This document shows, in pieces, positions 11,800 through 23,399 of a DNA stretch of 64,000 nt. The position numbers were made by a program, and so were the translations under genes. Position 1 is the stretch's first letter. Each line of letters opens with the position of its first letter. This DNA comes from Onthophagus taurus (lineage: Eukaryota > Arthropoda > Insecta > Coleoptera > Scarabaeidae), in assembly GCF_036711975.1 (NCBI RefSeq), contig NC_091976.1:16802001-16866000 (forward strand), written 5' to 3'. Under the pieces are notes generated by a model, which was not told the origin of the DNA, did no database searches, and saw only the letters and a list, made by a program, of their open reading frames with translations.

Positions 11800-12480
11800 G
11801 GGTGCGAGCTTGTTGGCCTGTCATAGAGTTAAATAAGACTGCTCTATATGACTGTGGTTGGACCTATGACATACGAAGCAGCAGCCTGGTATAGGAAATT
11901 TTGACAGACTTCAGTTATCACTAAACTTTCACGAATTCAACGAGTAGCTGGATTGGAATCTCTGGTGCGATAAGCACAACGCCAACTCCAGCAATGGATG
12001 TTCTGCTTGGCCTATCTCCTTTGCATTTTCATATAAAAAAAGTGGCTAAAACTACCATTTACAGATTTAAGCAATATGCTCAAATCTGTTCCGACATGTC
12101 CTACCAATGAGCTGTGGATGACATCGTAAGCATTGATACTGTGCTATCAATGCCGTCAGATCTGGCGGGATCACTATCAATGATTAATGCACGATACCAG
12201 ATTGGACTGCCGTTCAGGCATAAAAACAAAAATTCTCTGGGTCAGGCAGATATTTGCATGTGCACAGATGGATCAAAAATGCCGGAAGGAGTCGGGGTAA
12301 GAGTATACTGCCAGACACCTCGGATTAAGCAAGCTTACAGCCTTGGTACGTACTGTACTGTATTCCAGGCAAAAGTATTTGCTATTGACATGGGTGCTAA
12401 AATCCTTCTTGAGAGAGGGGTGAAGAACATGACAGTACAATTTTTTCTCCCCAGGCTCTGCAGGCTGTGAAAACGGTGTC
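11800..12480 (+). mobile_element. Non-LTR retrotransposon fragment: RT C-terminus and RNase H
   Basis: On the + strand a broken segment near 11860-12070 carries the TTPT.AMDVLLGLSPLHFHIKKVA signature found just after RT in I/R1-type elements. It is followed by an RNase H domain with CTDGSKMPEGVGVRVYCQ around 12259-12315, then YCTVFQAKVFAI and GAKILLERGVKNMTV. It lies in the enlarged intron 3 of P450 copy A, antisense to the gene. Confidence 0.7.
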
Positions 12481-12699
12481 GGCTCTGGAGAATGACTAAA
12501 AGAACATTAAACATACTGAGTTGTGATAACAGAGTTTCTCTGATCTGTCGCGGTGCAAGGTTGGTCAGTTCGCCTACCTGATATGTAATTTGTGTAATGT
12601 AATGTATTGTAAAAGTCTTAAAAGAGTTGCTAAAAAAGTATCTTTTCATTCAATGCAAAATTGTCATGTTGTATGAGGAAGTTACAAATCATTGCAACG

Positions 12700-13970
12700 T
12701 ATCGCTAAGAATTCGCGTCGCAGTATATTTTGCCTTCGTCCTCTTTTCCTTCTTTCAGGAGGCGTATCCCCTGTTTAGTTTAGCACTTCTTGTGATGTTG
12801 ACTGCCAATTGTCATTGGCTGTCGGAATTCATCCAGTTGACGTGCTGGTTCCATTCTCTCTTTTTCTCCTTATCCATCTTACCACGTCATCTGTTTTGCA
12901 CTTTCTTCTTATGGGTGTATTTCTTTACCTATCGATTAATGTGTATCCCGTTATTACTCTTAGGGTCTTCATCTTGACTGTTCTTAGAATTCTCTTTGTT
13001 ACTGATGTTTCAACTTTTGTTTCCGCACCATATGTCATCACTGGTCGCACACGTGTTTTATATATTCTCGACTTACAATCTACATATACTTAAGTGTTTG
13101 TTTTTCCAAAGCTTGGACTTGTTTTTGTCACTTCATTTTCCTGAAACAATCTTGTGGTTTTGCAAACAGTTTGAATGACCTGGTTCGTTCGATGATGTTA
13201 TTTTCTATTACCAGTTTGCGTTTCCTTTACAATAGTTATGCATTTGATGTTATCTATAGGAATTTTCATAATTAACATGCCGAATTTCCATGCTGGTTTA
13301 CTAAAAGATTGTAACATTCTTTGGAGGTCACCTTCTCATTCCGCAATAAGTACTGCGTCGTCTGTATAACATAGTGTATAATCCTGTATTTTTACAACCT
13401 TTATCAATTCACTGTCACCTTGAAGAATGCCTGTAGCAGTTCGGAGATGTTGTTTAGGGTGAAGTTTATTTGCATACATAAATTCTATGTATTCTTTTGA
13501 CATATTGCTGTTTTCCAGGATCGTGATAACATCTTTTAGTTGCACTCTATCAATTACTGGTTAGATCCACAAAGCAGAAGTCAGCAAGGGTGCTATACTC
13601 TATAGATTTTTCTACCAGTTGTCCAAACATGAACAGTGCATCGATGGTAGATTGCTTTCTTCGCAAACCCTGTTGTTTGTTAGCCATTTGTATTATTGAG
13701 GCCTTCTTGCCCGCAATGAACTTAGTTAAAGGTTTTACGGAGGAGTTTAGTAATGTGATCCTACGGTAGTTTGCTGGATATGTTTTTTTTCTCTTTTTAT
13801 AAAGATGAGGTGTTTTTCCATTCTTCTGGACTCATTGTCTTTTTTATTTTGTGTGGTTTCTATTTCTGCTTTAAATGAGTTTTCCGTATCTGCGTATTTT
13901 CTTCAGTTACTGACTTTAATTGTATTGTTTAGTTTGTTTCTCGTTTCATTGCCCCACAATACTTTCCATA
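12700..13970 (-). mobile_element. Degenerate non-LTR retrotransposon RT in P450-A intron 3
   Basis: Reading the - strand from 13960 I find pieces of RT motifs: PEEWKNTS, KLP/LLNSSVK, QQGLRRKQSTIDALF, VQLKDVITILENSNMSKEYIEF, TATGILQGDS, and LCYTDDAVLIAE, in which YADD has become YTDD. A C-terminal section follows (RILRTVKMKTLRVITGYTLIDR and VVRWIRRKRENG). Stops are frequent. A related fragment lies at 24740-25010. Confidence 0.7.
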
Positions 13971-15389
13971 CACGTTTTGTTTAATTATGCACAAATTGAT
14001 AAATAAAATTGTTATGAACATTATTCTAATAATTGTTCTGAACGGATACCAAGATATCGATTCTTAAACTGAAAATTGAGTTTTGAATTGATGATTGCAA
14101 AATCAACCTTTGATTTAAAGTGAATTTAGAAAATTTAATCCAATTATATTAATATTGTTTTGTTTAAATTATTTTGTGAATTCAAATTAAAGATTATATT
14201 TTTTGCATAAATTTCAACGATAATAACATTATCGTTGAAATATTCTTTGTATATTTAATCAATGCCATGAAAGAAGATTGTGCAACAGAAATTTGCATAC
14301 TTTAATTATAAAACTATTTATCTATCTGATATTGACCTTCTTTCTTTCTGTTCTTAATTCATGTAGATCGCAGGTCCAAAGTTGAATCAATTTTTTTCTC
14401 GATTATCTTTTAAGATTAAGAGATCAACTTAATGGTACATTAATTAAAGTTAAATCTTTAATGAATTTTTAAAAAAATGTACGTGTTATGAACTTTAATA
14501 CTTAAATACTATTTATTTACCGTAAACAATATTTAATCCATGACGTAATATTAGTACTTGCAAATCAACTGGTTTATTTAAATTTTCGTTTATCGCTTCG
14601 CTCAATTTAATAGCGTGTGTTTTGAACGTTGATATATAATCGATGATGAATTGGTTGTTGAAAACGTGTGAAAACGTTTTTCGTTCTTGTCTCCATAAAC
14701 TTACTAAAAATAAATATTTTTAGATTTGTTCTATTCTTAAAACTTAAAGTTATTTAGTGATTGGTATTAATTACTATCGCTCATAAGGGGTAATCCATCT
14801 CCTACAAACGTTCGTAATAAACCAAAATATCCCGTTTTGTTAACGTGTTCTTTCGATAATAAAATGTTCTTAACAAATTTTCCATCGGAAACGAGAAGAG
14901 ATGGTCTAAAAGGTTTTATCCAAATTTTAACAACTGGACCATATTTCTTGCTTAAAGAAACGAAGAATTCATAAGTATCTAAAAAAAATATACCATATTT
15001 AACACCAATAAAACAATTAAAATATAAAATCGAAAACTTACCAGTTGTTGATTTTGGTAATAACATAAATTTGATTAATTCTAAGGGTGTTGGCCCAGGA
15101 TAATCATCAAGTACTTTGTATTTATTTACTTGATAAAAATAATACAGTATTGTAATAAAAAGTAAAAGTGTAAAGGGTATCACAAACATTTTCGCTAAAA
15201 TTTCTATGATTCAATTGAGCAAAGATTAGAAATGAACTGATTATGTCTATCGCTTTTTGGCGATATTATTTCTATTTAGAAAAAGAATTTATTGAGAGTT
15301 ATCAATAGATGCTAAAGTTTGACCTTTTTAATTAAATTTTAAGCGAAAATGTATCAATTTCAAAATGTTTGATTAAAAATAAATTTTAT

Positions 15390-15950
15390 GCAGTCATAAA
15401 ATAAAATATCGTCAGCACATTTGTGTATTTTCTGTTCATCTTGTACTTGCATAAAATTTCCACTTTAACATTCTAGGATAATTAGTGTATCAATTACCGA
15501 ATGTGATACTTCTGTTGATACCAGATACAACACTGACCATGATTGGTGAGATTTCTGGTCACCGGTAAATCATTTCAAACGATAGCACTTAGTTATCGCC
15601 TTGGTCATTCGCGATCGTATAAAAAGTACAAAACTGTAAAACTGAAAGCGATATTGTCAAAAAAAATGGATGTATTGGAATTTCTTTTAGAGATATTGGT
15701 AAACACGTTCAAATCATGGCCCCTCCAAACAACGATCCAAATGTTGACTACAAATCTATTTTTGTTGATTTAGAATCTAAGGAAAAAATATCAATTCTTT
15801 ACCTTTTACCAATTCTCGTTTAGGAGAACGTTTAACAAATGGCACTAAATATTCCCAACCCCACAATATTTCAAAATTCGAATATTACCTCACTATATAA
15901 TGTATAGTTTTATTTAACACAATTATTTGCGGAATATATTACTAGGTTCT
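15390..15950 (+). mobile_element. PIF/Harbinger-like transposase remnant in P450-A 5' flank
   Basis: FQTIALSYRLGHSRSYK, read around 15560-15620, matches the helix-turn-helix region of HARBI1-like transposases. A later piece contains the DYKSIFVDLESKEK region. The same structure is at 27895-28710 and is more complete there (DGKYVKILAPPSSDSDVDY). It is non-functional. The surrounding flank is shared by both sites, so the element predates the P450 block duplication. Confidence 0.65.
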
Positions 15951-16059
15951 CAAACTAATTTCTTCTATCGCCCACTTTGAGAATCAAATAGTTTCTAGCG
16001 TCCGTAGTATATTATATTCTAGTAACGAACTGTTCTATCTGATGCTTTTTAACAAGTTT

Positions 16060-17480
16060 ATTGATATCAGGCTCGAATTTAGTCAAAAATAACCGTAAAT
16101 ACAACCGTTGTAGCAGAGTTGCCACAGCATTAATCGACCACAATCCTGGGTTGTTACAATTGCGGTATTGGCTTTTGTAACCAAAATTGTTGGTAGCCGT
16201 TTTTAAATATGAATTTTATTTCCTCATTTGTTATCAGCTCTATTAGTTCTTCTTCCAGCTGGGATGATCCTGCTGTGTTAACATTTGAAAAAGAACCCAA
16301 CACCCTCTGGTATTTCCAATTTAAAATGTCCTGGAATCGTTCTTGGATATCACTGTGAAGATTTTCCAAATGTTGACAGTAAACAAGCAAATCTTCGTTG
16401 TTAAAAGATGCCACTGATAAATTAGGGAAATTGCGAAACTCACGCCTGCCAATATTTTTCTTATGTAAAAGCAGTTTGGCTACGAAAGCGGCAACGACAT
16501 TTTTTGTTTTAATCAAGTTTAAGTCATCACTTCGAAGTTAGAGATTGATATCATTAAACAATTTACACAAGTCTGCCAAGTAAAATATTATTCTTTGATG
16601 TGATGAGGTTGTCGTGTCACTCTGTGTCTTTGTTTTCCAAAAACACTATCACAGGGTTAAACCGATTGTAAATACGAGTCAAACAAGTACCTGTTCATAG
16701 ACAACGCACTTCTGTGTAAACAACACCGGTTAAAATCTTCGTCAATACCAACACAAAGCTGTTTAAATAATCTGTCATTTAAAGAGCTGTTTCGGATTTT
16801 ATTGACTGCTTTGATGACATGTTGCGGTGATTGAGACAGCCATTCACTCAAATTCCTCGCAACCAAATGTTACCGATAGATAACGCATTGTACAGCGAGC
16901 ACTTCTAGCACTTTATTTTTTAAGTATGCTATGAACCATTTATGACACCATGACACCCATCCATAGCAGCTGATATAATATTCTGATATATTATAAGGGA
17001 ATTTCCTTCTCACCATAAAACTTTTCTAGTGTATTAAATATTGTCACTCCTTTTGTATCTGTCTCTAAATTTCTAGCAAACAATAGTTCTTGAGATGTTT
17101 CTTGACATCGATCGGTAAAGTGGGCACATCCAACTGAATTGAAAATTGACTAGTCTTCATATGGTTGCACAATGACTCTTCGATCTTTTCAGCCATCTCA
17201 TCAACTGGTCTTGTGTGTGCTTTTCCTGTTTGAGCAATTAACAAAGAGATTTTGTACGAAACTCTAAGGGCGTCATTGTCTTGATTAAAAGCCGCTGAAA
17301 AATGTTTTGAGACAGTTGGGTGATTTGCGTACTTGTTTTTCAGTTCTTGAAAAAAGACCACATTCTAATCTTTTTTATCAAAATGCATTTTGTTCAAATG
17401 ATCTTGTAACCTCGAAGGTTTCATCGCCTCATTTGAAAACGTTTTTTGGCAAACTAGGAACTTAAGCGAAGAGGGATTTG
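16060..17480 (-). pseudogene. ZBED5-like hAT-derived transposase pseudogene
   Basis: On the - strand the order is as follows. A zinc-finger-like start (QKTFSNEAMKPSRLQDHL, about 17450-17390). Then HFSAAFNQDNDALRVSYKISLLIAQTGKAHT (the SYKIALLIAKAGKPHT block). Then QFSIQLD. The C-terminal dimerisation-like part around 16516-16154 has FPNLSVASFNNEDLL, HSDIQERFQDIL, EEELIELITNEEIKF and QQFWLQK. Stops and frameshifts separate these parts. It is one component of about 3.2 kb of mobile DNA between the Harbinger remnant and P450-B that is absent from the duplicate block at 28710-28850. Confidence 0.75.
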
Positions 17481-17499
17481 TGGGATTTTCTAAAAATCA

Positions 17500-18490
17500 C
17501 CAATAGAATGGGTTACCTAGCATTTTCCATGTGCGGCTGATTTGTCATAATGTTCCCATGTCGATTGATCCCTATCTATGAAATCTATGTAGTGTTCCTT
17601 TTTATAGCAATGCTCTGCGACTGCCGATTGCTCGATCTTATATAGTCGGATATGCTCCTTGATGCGGCACTAGATGTTCGATCACTGACCTCTTTTGTTA
17701 TGGAATATGATGGGACGTAGCTTGTAGATACCTGTTAGTGTGTCTGCTTCCGATACACTCCCAGTTCCATGCCTCTATCTGTCTTCATTGTGACCAAAAC
17801 TTCCAGGAAAGATAACTGTTCGCAGCAGATTCGGTGTCCATAATTTATTTATTTTATTTATTTATTCATATTCGGGACAAGTACAGAAAAAAATCCTAAA
17901 AAAGTGTCCACTACAATAATATAAAAGAAGGCTACCTTGAGGTACACCAGATGTAACAGGAGTAAAACTAGATATGAAATTATTTACTTTCACTGCTTGA
18001 AATCTCTTAGATATATAGGACGAAATCCATAGAGACAGCCCGTTAGATAGGTTAAGCTTGTTCAGCTTATCCATAAGAATTGGACGATAGTTGCACACAA
18101 AATGTCTGCTACCCGATTTAAAGACTGGAGTTATGAAGGCTTTTTTCCATTCAGAGGGAAAGACTGAATTTTCAATAAATATATAATAAAATAATAAATA
18201 ATATAATAAATTTGATCATGGGGTATTGCAAGGTTAGGTGGTCTAAGACTTCCTGGAGACACTCTTTTCCATGGTGCCAGATCACAAAGGTGTCATCCAT
18301 ATAACGAAGCTAGAAGAAGACACCCCTTCACATTGCTTGTAGAACTCTCCCTTCCACCTAAAATATGTGAATACTAAACAGTACTCCACTCGCCCAGGAA
18401 CATACTTTGGTAAGCCTTCCAGGATGAGTTTCTGGCGAAAATCATCAATGGCATATTTGACTGGTACTTTGATAAATGGAGATTCCATAT
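17500..18490 (-). mobile_element. Penelope-like element (RT and C-terminal region), interrupted
   Basis: The 5' part on the - strand (18490-18200) reads VKYAIDDFRQKL, LVFTYFRWKGEFYKQCEGV (family pattern TYFxWxGxFYEQxxGVAMGS) and LRYMDDTFVIWHHGKECL, which is the catalytic YMDD box of Penelope RT. The 3' part (17830-17500) has the region where relatives read FLDVLVT...HTNRYL, here in broken frames (HTNRYLQATSHH, QKRSVIEHL). An unrelated RT fragment with an ATTT-rich end is inserted at about 17840-18190. Confidence 0.75.
17840..18190 (-). mobile_element. Non-LTR RT fragment nested in the Penelope-like element
   Basis: On the - strand it reads ILMDKLNKLNLSNGLSLWI and then SSYISKRFQAVKVNNF, followed by VTSGVPQGS, the conserved Jockey-type RT motif. 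The low-coordinate end has an ATTT-rich run at about 17841-17866, like a non-LTR 3' tail in antisense. Penelope sequence continues on both sides, so this is a later insertion. Confidence 0.7.
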
Positions 18491-18619
18491 CGAAATTTAA
18501 TTATCAGGATATCCTCGGATCTAACTTCATACTTTTGATTGATTCCACTCTATTTCTACTGTGATTTTTGAGGTTCTTGTAGGTTGAATTTCTCGTGTTT
18601 TTGCCCTGTTGTACTTTTC

Positions 18620-19150
18620 TCATTCGCTATTTTTGCTCCGAGTGGTCGAAATCGTCGTTAATACCTCGTCTACTTTTGACCTCTATTATATGAGGTTGAA
18701 GTTTTACATCAACAATGAAGTGATCTGGCATGTTAAGTCTGTGATCATCTGGATGATCTATCAGGATAATCTTAATATTATATTTTCGAGTGGATAAATT
18801 GAAGTTCCCTTTCATATTTAAGAACATAATGTGCACATGAAACTGTAATTAAACAATTGAGCATCAGCTTACATAATCCAGGATTGTATGCTCTAAAGTC
18901 TCCTATGAGGATTTTTATTGTATTCTCTATAAACAAGAAGCCTGTGCCCAGTGTGTGTTCCGATGGGCTACACTTATAAATGTTTATATGATTGCGCTTC
19001 TCCATCGTTCCAGATTCCGTACATCTCGTCTCTTGGAGGACGATGACGTAAAGTGCATCCTTGTCAGTTTGTCTTACTAGGTTCCGTAGTGCACCCAGGC
19101 TGCGCAGAGTCCTTATATTCCAAGTCGCAATTCGAGTTTCCTCAATATAT
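18620..19150 (-). mobile_element. Non-LTR retrotransposon APE-endonuclease fragment
   Basis: The - strand reads TRIATWNIRTLRSLGALRNL, then VIVLQETR (the catalytic QET/QExR motif of AP-like endonucleases), then INIYKCSPSEHTLGTGFLFI, a degenerate DFRAYNPGL and ISAHAP-like residues. This is the N-terminal half of an endonuclease domain. No intact RT follows it. Confidence 0.7.
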
Positions 19151-19159
19151 GATGTATCT

Positions 19160-19530
19160 TTTTAATAAAAAGATTTCCTTACTAGTGTCTTTTACAATGA
19201 ATGGTAAAGCTTTCAACTGGTATAACTTAGCGTAAGCTATTGAATGTAGTTCATTTCTAAGTTTGGGGAGAAATTTGTACCTTTTGGTTATGAATGAACG
19301 GTTTTCGAGAAAATCAACCAGTACACTAAAGGTGTCGATGAATTAATTGGAATAAACATATAGGTATACTGTTATGAACTTACTATGGGCATCGTCTAGC
19401 GATTGCAGAGTTTAAGATGTTGGAAAATCTTTGATATACTACAAGCAGTTTGCATTTTCGTTTGATTGTGAAGGTTGTCAGGAATTTGACTTATTCAGAG
19501 GAAAAATGACTTAGGTGATTTACTTTAATC
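19160..19530 (+). repeat. Block shared by P450-B and P450-C 3' flanks (copy 1)
   Basis: It matches 28850-29215 closely (AGTGTCTTTTACAATG, GATGTTGGAAAATCTT, ACTACAAGCAGTTTGCATTT). Both copies end at AAAAATGACTTAGGTGA, where the second copy is interrupted by other DNA. It has no coding content. It marks the 3' part of the duplicated P450 block. Confidence 0.7.
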
Positions 19531-19692
19531 AGTTTTTGATCCCAGTTATTTAGAAACATGATGCCTTCAAATATTCCTTGAAACATCCAATTTTATTGGT
19601 TAGATAAGAATATTATAAAGATTTTTATTGTTTTATTAATAAATTTTTTATAACAGCATGTCATAAATTGAAGTGAACATTTAAAATTCCGA

Positions 19693-21493
19693 TTATTCGA
19701 TTATTCTTCTTTTAAAAATAACTGGTAATCCATTTTTGCTTGTTAAAACCACTTCACCAGCTATATCTGCTTTATGATCATTGATTGGATGTAATGTAAA
19801 ATGCCTCACAATATAGCTAATTAAAAATTTAACTTCAGCAACTGCAACTATTTTACCTAAAAATGTTAACGAAAAATTATAAATAAATATTTAGTGAATA
19901 TGTGAATTGGTTACCTATGCAATCTCTTGGTCCCAACGAAAATGGTAAATAAGCATTTGCTGGGATTTTGGTGGAATTTTCTGGAAGAAATCTTTCGGGT
20001 TTAAACTTTGTGGGGTCTTCAAAATTTAAATAATGAGACCCGATTATTGAAAAGGTTACATCGATGTCACCCGGAAGAACTTTATCATCTAAAAAAATTT
20101 TTATTAAAAAGCTGATCTGCTAGAGAATTAATTTACCGATTTCTGCCGGTTTAATTAAAGTTCTAAATATAAATGGAACTGGAGGATAAAGTCTTAAACT
20201 TTCTTTCATAACGCAATCAGCAAAACTCATTTGTTGAATATCCCTAAATTCTGCAAAAACCTTTTCGTCGAACCCTACAATCGAAATGTATTCCTGAAAA
20301 ATTTTTTCTTGTAATTCAGGTTGTTTAGCAAGTTCATAAAGAGCAAAACCAGTTGCAGCTGAAACTGTATCGGAACCCTTCAAAAAATAATTAAAAACTA
20401 ATATAATGTAACAAGAGCAAATAATTACAGCAACAACAAATGTTCGAAGATGCGCTAAAATTCTATCATAACTCAAACCAGATTCTAAAAGTAAATCAAT
20501 AAAATCTTTTCGAAAACTTTCATTCGGCGATTTATTTTTTAATTCGACAACTGTTTTTAAAGTACTTTCAATAAATTCCGTAGCTTCCTCAGAACATTTG
20601 TTCCAAATTTTATAATTATTGGTTAATTTAAATATGTTATCGTTCATTTTCAATGGGGAATTGATTCTATCAAAATAAACTTCGAAAAATGTTTTCAAAG
20701 CTGTGCTATAACGATTTACACGATCATCTTGGTTACTAATATCTTCATTAAGTAATATTTCTAGAAAAAAAAATTTTTTTGATGCATAAATACTTATTGT
20801 ATTTTTTACCATAAACAATGTTTAATCCATGTCTTAATAACAACATTTGCAAATCAACGGGTTGATTTAAATTTTCATTAATCGCATCGCGCAGTTTAAT
20901 GGCGTGTGTTTTAATTGTTGATATATAATCGATGTTGAATTGATTATTAAATACGTGTGAAATCGTTTTTCGTTCTTGTCTCCATAAATTTACTAAAAAA
21001 AAAATTTTTGACTTCAATATCTAAATAACAATAAGAGATGTTAAGAGGTTATTTAGAATTTTAGATAACTCAGTGTAAAACGTAATTACTATCGCTCATA
21101 ATGGGTAATCCGTTTCCTATAAATGCTTCCAATAATTCAAATAAACTCGCTTTATTAACATGTTCTTTCGATAATAAAATATGTTTAATAAATTTTTCAT
21201 CGGAAACGAGGAGAGTTGGTTTAAAAGGTTTGATCCATATTTTAACAACTGGTCCATATTTGTTGTTTAAAGAAACGAAGAATTTATAAGAGTCTAAAAA
21301 GAATATGTTTCAAAATAAAATTAAATCACAAAATTAAGAACTTACCAACAGTCGATTTCGGTAATAATACAAATTTTAATAACTCTAATGGAGTTGGTCC
21401 AGGATAATCATCAATTATCTTGTACTTACTTACTTGATAAAAGCAATAAAGGCTAATAAAAAATATTAAACCCATAACAAGTATCAACAACAT
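19693..21493 (-). CDS. Cytochrome P450, clan-4 type, copy B (intact)
   Basis: Seven exons on the - strand: 21493-21346, 21293-21090, 20992-20810, 20760-20429, 20377-20137, 20088-19915 and 19856-19693. They total 1446 bp and encode 481 aa with every phase consistent and GT/AG ends. It has an N-terminal signal anchor (about residues 2-20), then DYPGPTPLELLKF, an I-helix oxygen-binding motif GSDTVSA (290-296, with the acid-alcohol pair D-T), ExxR in KESLRLYPP (348-351), PERF (about 400-403) and haem-binding [10 protein letters not shown], with the thiolate Cys near 426. This is the pattern of an ER-bound microsomal monooxygenase that takes electrons from NADPH-P450 reductase. The CYP4-clan assignment is by overall pattern; family and substrate are unknown. 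It is very close to copy C, including in its introns. Confidence 0.9.
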
Positions 21494-21762
21494 TTCGGAT
21501 ATATTTGTTAAAACACAACTGAGGAAAGATTAAATTTCAAGTATTTTTGATATCATATATACAACTGATCAGAGTTATTAATAGCAAATTGTTTGACCTT
21601 AACATTTTATCATATTTAAAACTACCTTTGAATTTTAATTAAATATAAATCGCCTTGATAATTTGCAAGACTAGTTTTAAGCTAATTTAATTTTAATTAA
21701 TTCAAATGAAAACAAATAAAATGAAATTCATCTTCTTTCGCAAAATAGTTCGTTTTATGAAG

Positions 21763-22968
21763 TGTACACTCGTGATCTTTTTAAATGAAAATTAAAGAAT
21801 GATGGCTAGCTCGAAGTCGGGTTGGTTTACTTTGAAACCCTGCGCAAGGCTAAGGGGCCGGAGTAATCACGACGGCCAAAGCAGGTAGAGAAGGAGTAAT
21901 TTAGAATTTGTCACTACGGGATTTTTAAATAGGTTTATTGTAATAGAAACCAGCTAAATATTCGATTAAATTATCAAAAATAGCATAATAAATTATTTAA
22001 TGTATTATGTCTTATTAAAAAATGATTTTTGGAAAACAAATAAAAATTAAATCAATTAAAAGGTCTCTTTATTATTATTAATTTAAAAATAGTCTCTTTA
22101 TTTCGAGGGTTGTAAAATGACACAAAGGCGGCATTTTTACTTATTTGCGGGAACGAGCGCAAGACAAAATATAAATAAAATAAAATAAAAAAATAGTTAA
22201 CTGGTTTGTATACAAAATACTGACATTTATTATTAAACAAATCTTAATACTTTATAATGTTCAGGTGGTGTGTTTTGAAGCCGTATGTTTTCATTCAGAT
22301 TTGGTAGAGATACCATAATTTAATTGGTTGAAATATAGAAAAAATTAAAACGGAGCAAAAAAACAAAAAACTTTTAGTGACAAAACGTTCTACGTTTTTT
22401 AACTTTTGATAAAAGACGTTTTGAATCACACTGTAATAATATTAATAATTAATCAGTATTAATATCTTAATATATTATCATCATGAAATTGATTTAAATT
22501 AGAAACAATAATTGAAACACATTAAATAATTGAAACTGCACAATCAATACAATCGAATCAATTGTTCGAAAATCATCTAAATTAAGTTTTACTGTAATAA
22601 TATTATCATTTAATATTTTTTCTGTATTTATATTTTAATAGTTATCATCATAAAATTGATTTAAATTAGGAACAATTTTTATTTGTTTTCCAAAAATCAT
22701 TTTTTAATAAGACATAATACATTAAATAATTTATTATGCTATTTTCGATAATTTAATCGAATATTTAGCTGGTTTCTATTACAATAAACCTATTTAAAAA
22801 TCCCGTAGTGACAAATTCTAAATTACTCCTTCTCTACCTGCTTTGGCCGTCATGATTACTCCGGCCCCTTAGCCTTGCGCAGGGTTTCAAAGTAAACCAA
22901 CCCGACCTTCCCCGACTTCGAGCTAGCCATCCTTCTTTAATTTTCAATTAAAAAGATCACGAGTGTAC
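21763..22968. mobile_element. Foldback element with about 290-bp terminal inverted repeats
   Basis: 21763-22048 is repeated in inverted orientation at 22674-22968. Both ends start TGTACACTCGTGATCTTTTT. The arms share GGCTAGCTCGAAGTCGG, CCCTGCGCAAGGCTAAGG and the CGTAGTGACAAATTC region with few differences. The 625-bp centre is AT-rich, has no credible ORF and holds its own imperfect tandem duplication (22432-22510 and 22591-22676). It is a non-autonomous DNA transposon of uncertain superfamily. I could not define a target-site duplication. It lies just upstream of P450-B. Confidence 0.85.
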
Positions 22969-22971
22969 ATA

Positions 22972-23190
22972 TCGTTAAGAGGCAAAACATAATTTTTATA
23001 TTTAACTTGTTGAGTTCTCACATGTACGTATGTACGTACATAATTATAATACAATTCAATCGAATTAAAAATGACCAAATCATGCCAGACTAGTTCTGAT
23101 ACAGTCGCAGAATAATAATAATGACGTTTATTCTGCACAAATATACATATGATACGATAAATATATATAAACACTTGGATAACCTCATAT
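22972..23190. repeat. Dispersed repeat, copy 1 (partner at 37338-37558)
   Basis: GTTAAGAGGCAAAACATAAT, the TGTACGTACATAATTATAAT region, ATGCCAGACTAGTTCTGATA and ATACATATGATACGATAAAT all recur in the same order at 37338-37558. It has no coding content. It abuts the foldback element at one end and a Tc1-like end at the other. Confidence 0.7.
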
Positions 23191-23399
23191 ACCGGGTGAT
23201 TCAGACCACCCGTACCAGGGATTTTTCTCAAAAACGTGATTACCTAAGAAGTTGCAATAAAAAATATGATAATAAAATAGTATATGAAGAATCCAATGCA
23301 CCAGTTTTTATCGTGCTAGTAACACCGGAAGTTGGTGGTATGACATCAACTTAAAAATATTCCAAGTTGTCATATAAATTAGCTAAAATTTTGCTTTAA

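Larger units (their letters stand above)
9884..15189 (-). pseudogene. Cytochrome P450, clan-4 type, copy A (probable pseudogene)
   Basis: Exons, 5' to 3' on the - strand: 15189-15042, 14978-14775, 14703-14521, 10916-10582, 10526-10286, 10237-10064, and the last from 10002. Structure and phases match copies B and C. It has an N-terminal membrane anchor, DYPGPTPLE, an I-helix GSDTVSASSG, the ExxR motif in KESLRLYPP, PERF, and haem motif [10 protein letters not shown]. Two things set it apart. Intron 3 is 3.6 kb (49 bp in B and C) and holds retroelement debris. The final exon has a net 5-bp insertion just after GKIVA, so the conserved tail (HPI.DH, EIVLTSKTGLPVIFK) falls out of frame and the reading stops at 9884 after an unrelated tail, giving 467 aa. 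It could encode a shortened enzyme, or the shift could be an assembly error, but a pseudogene is likelier. Confidence 0.8.
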
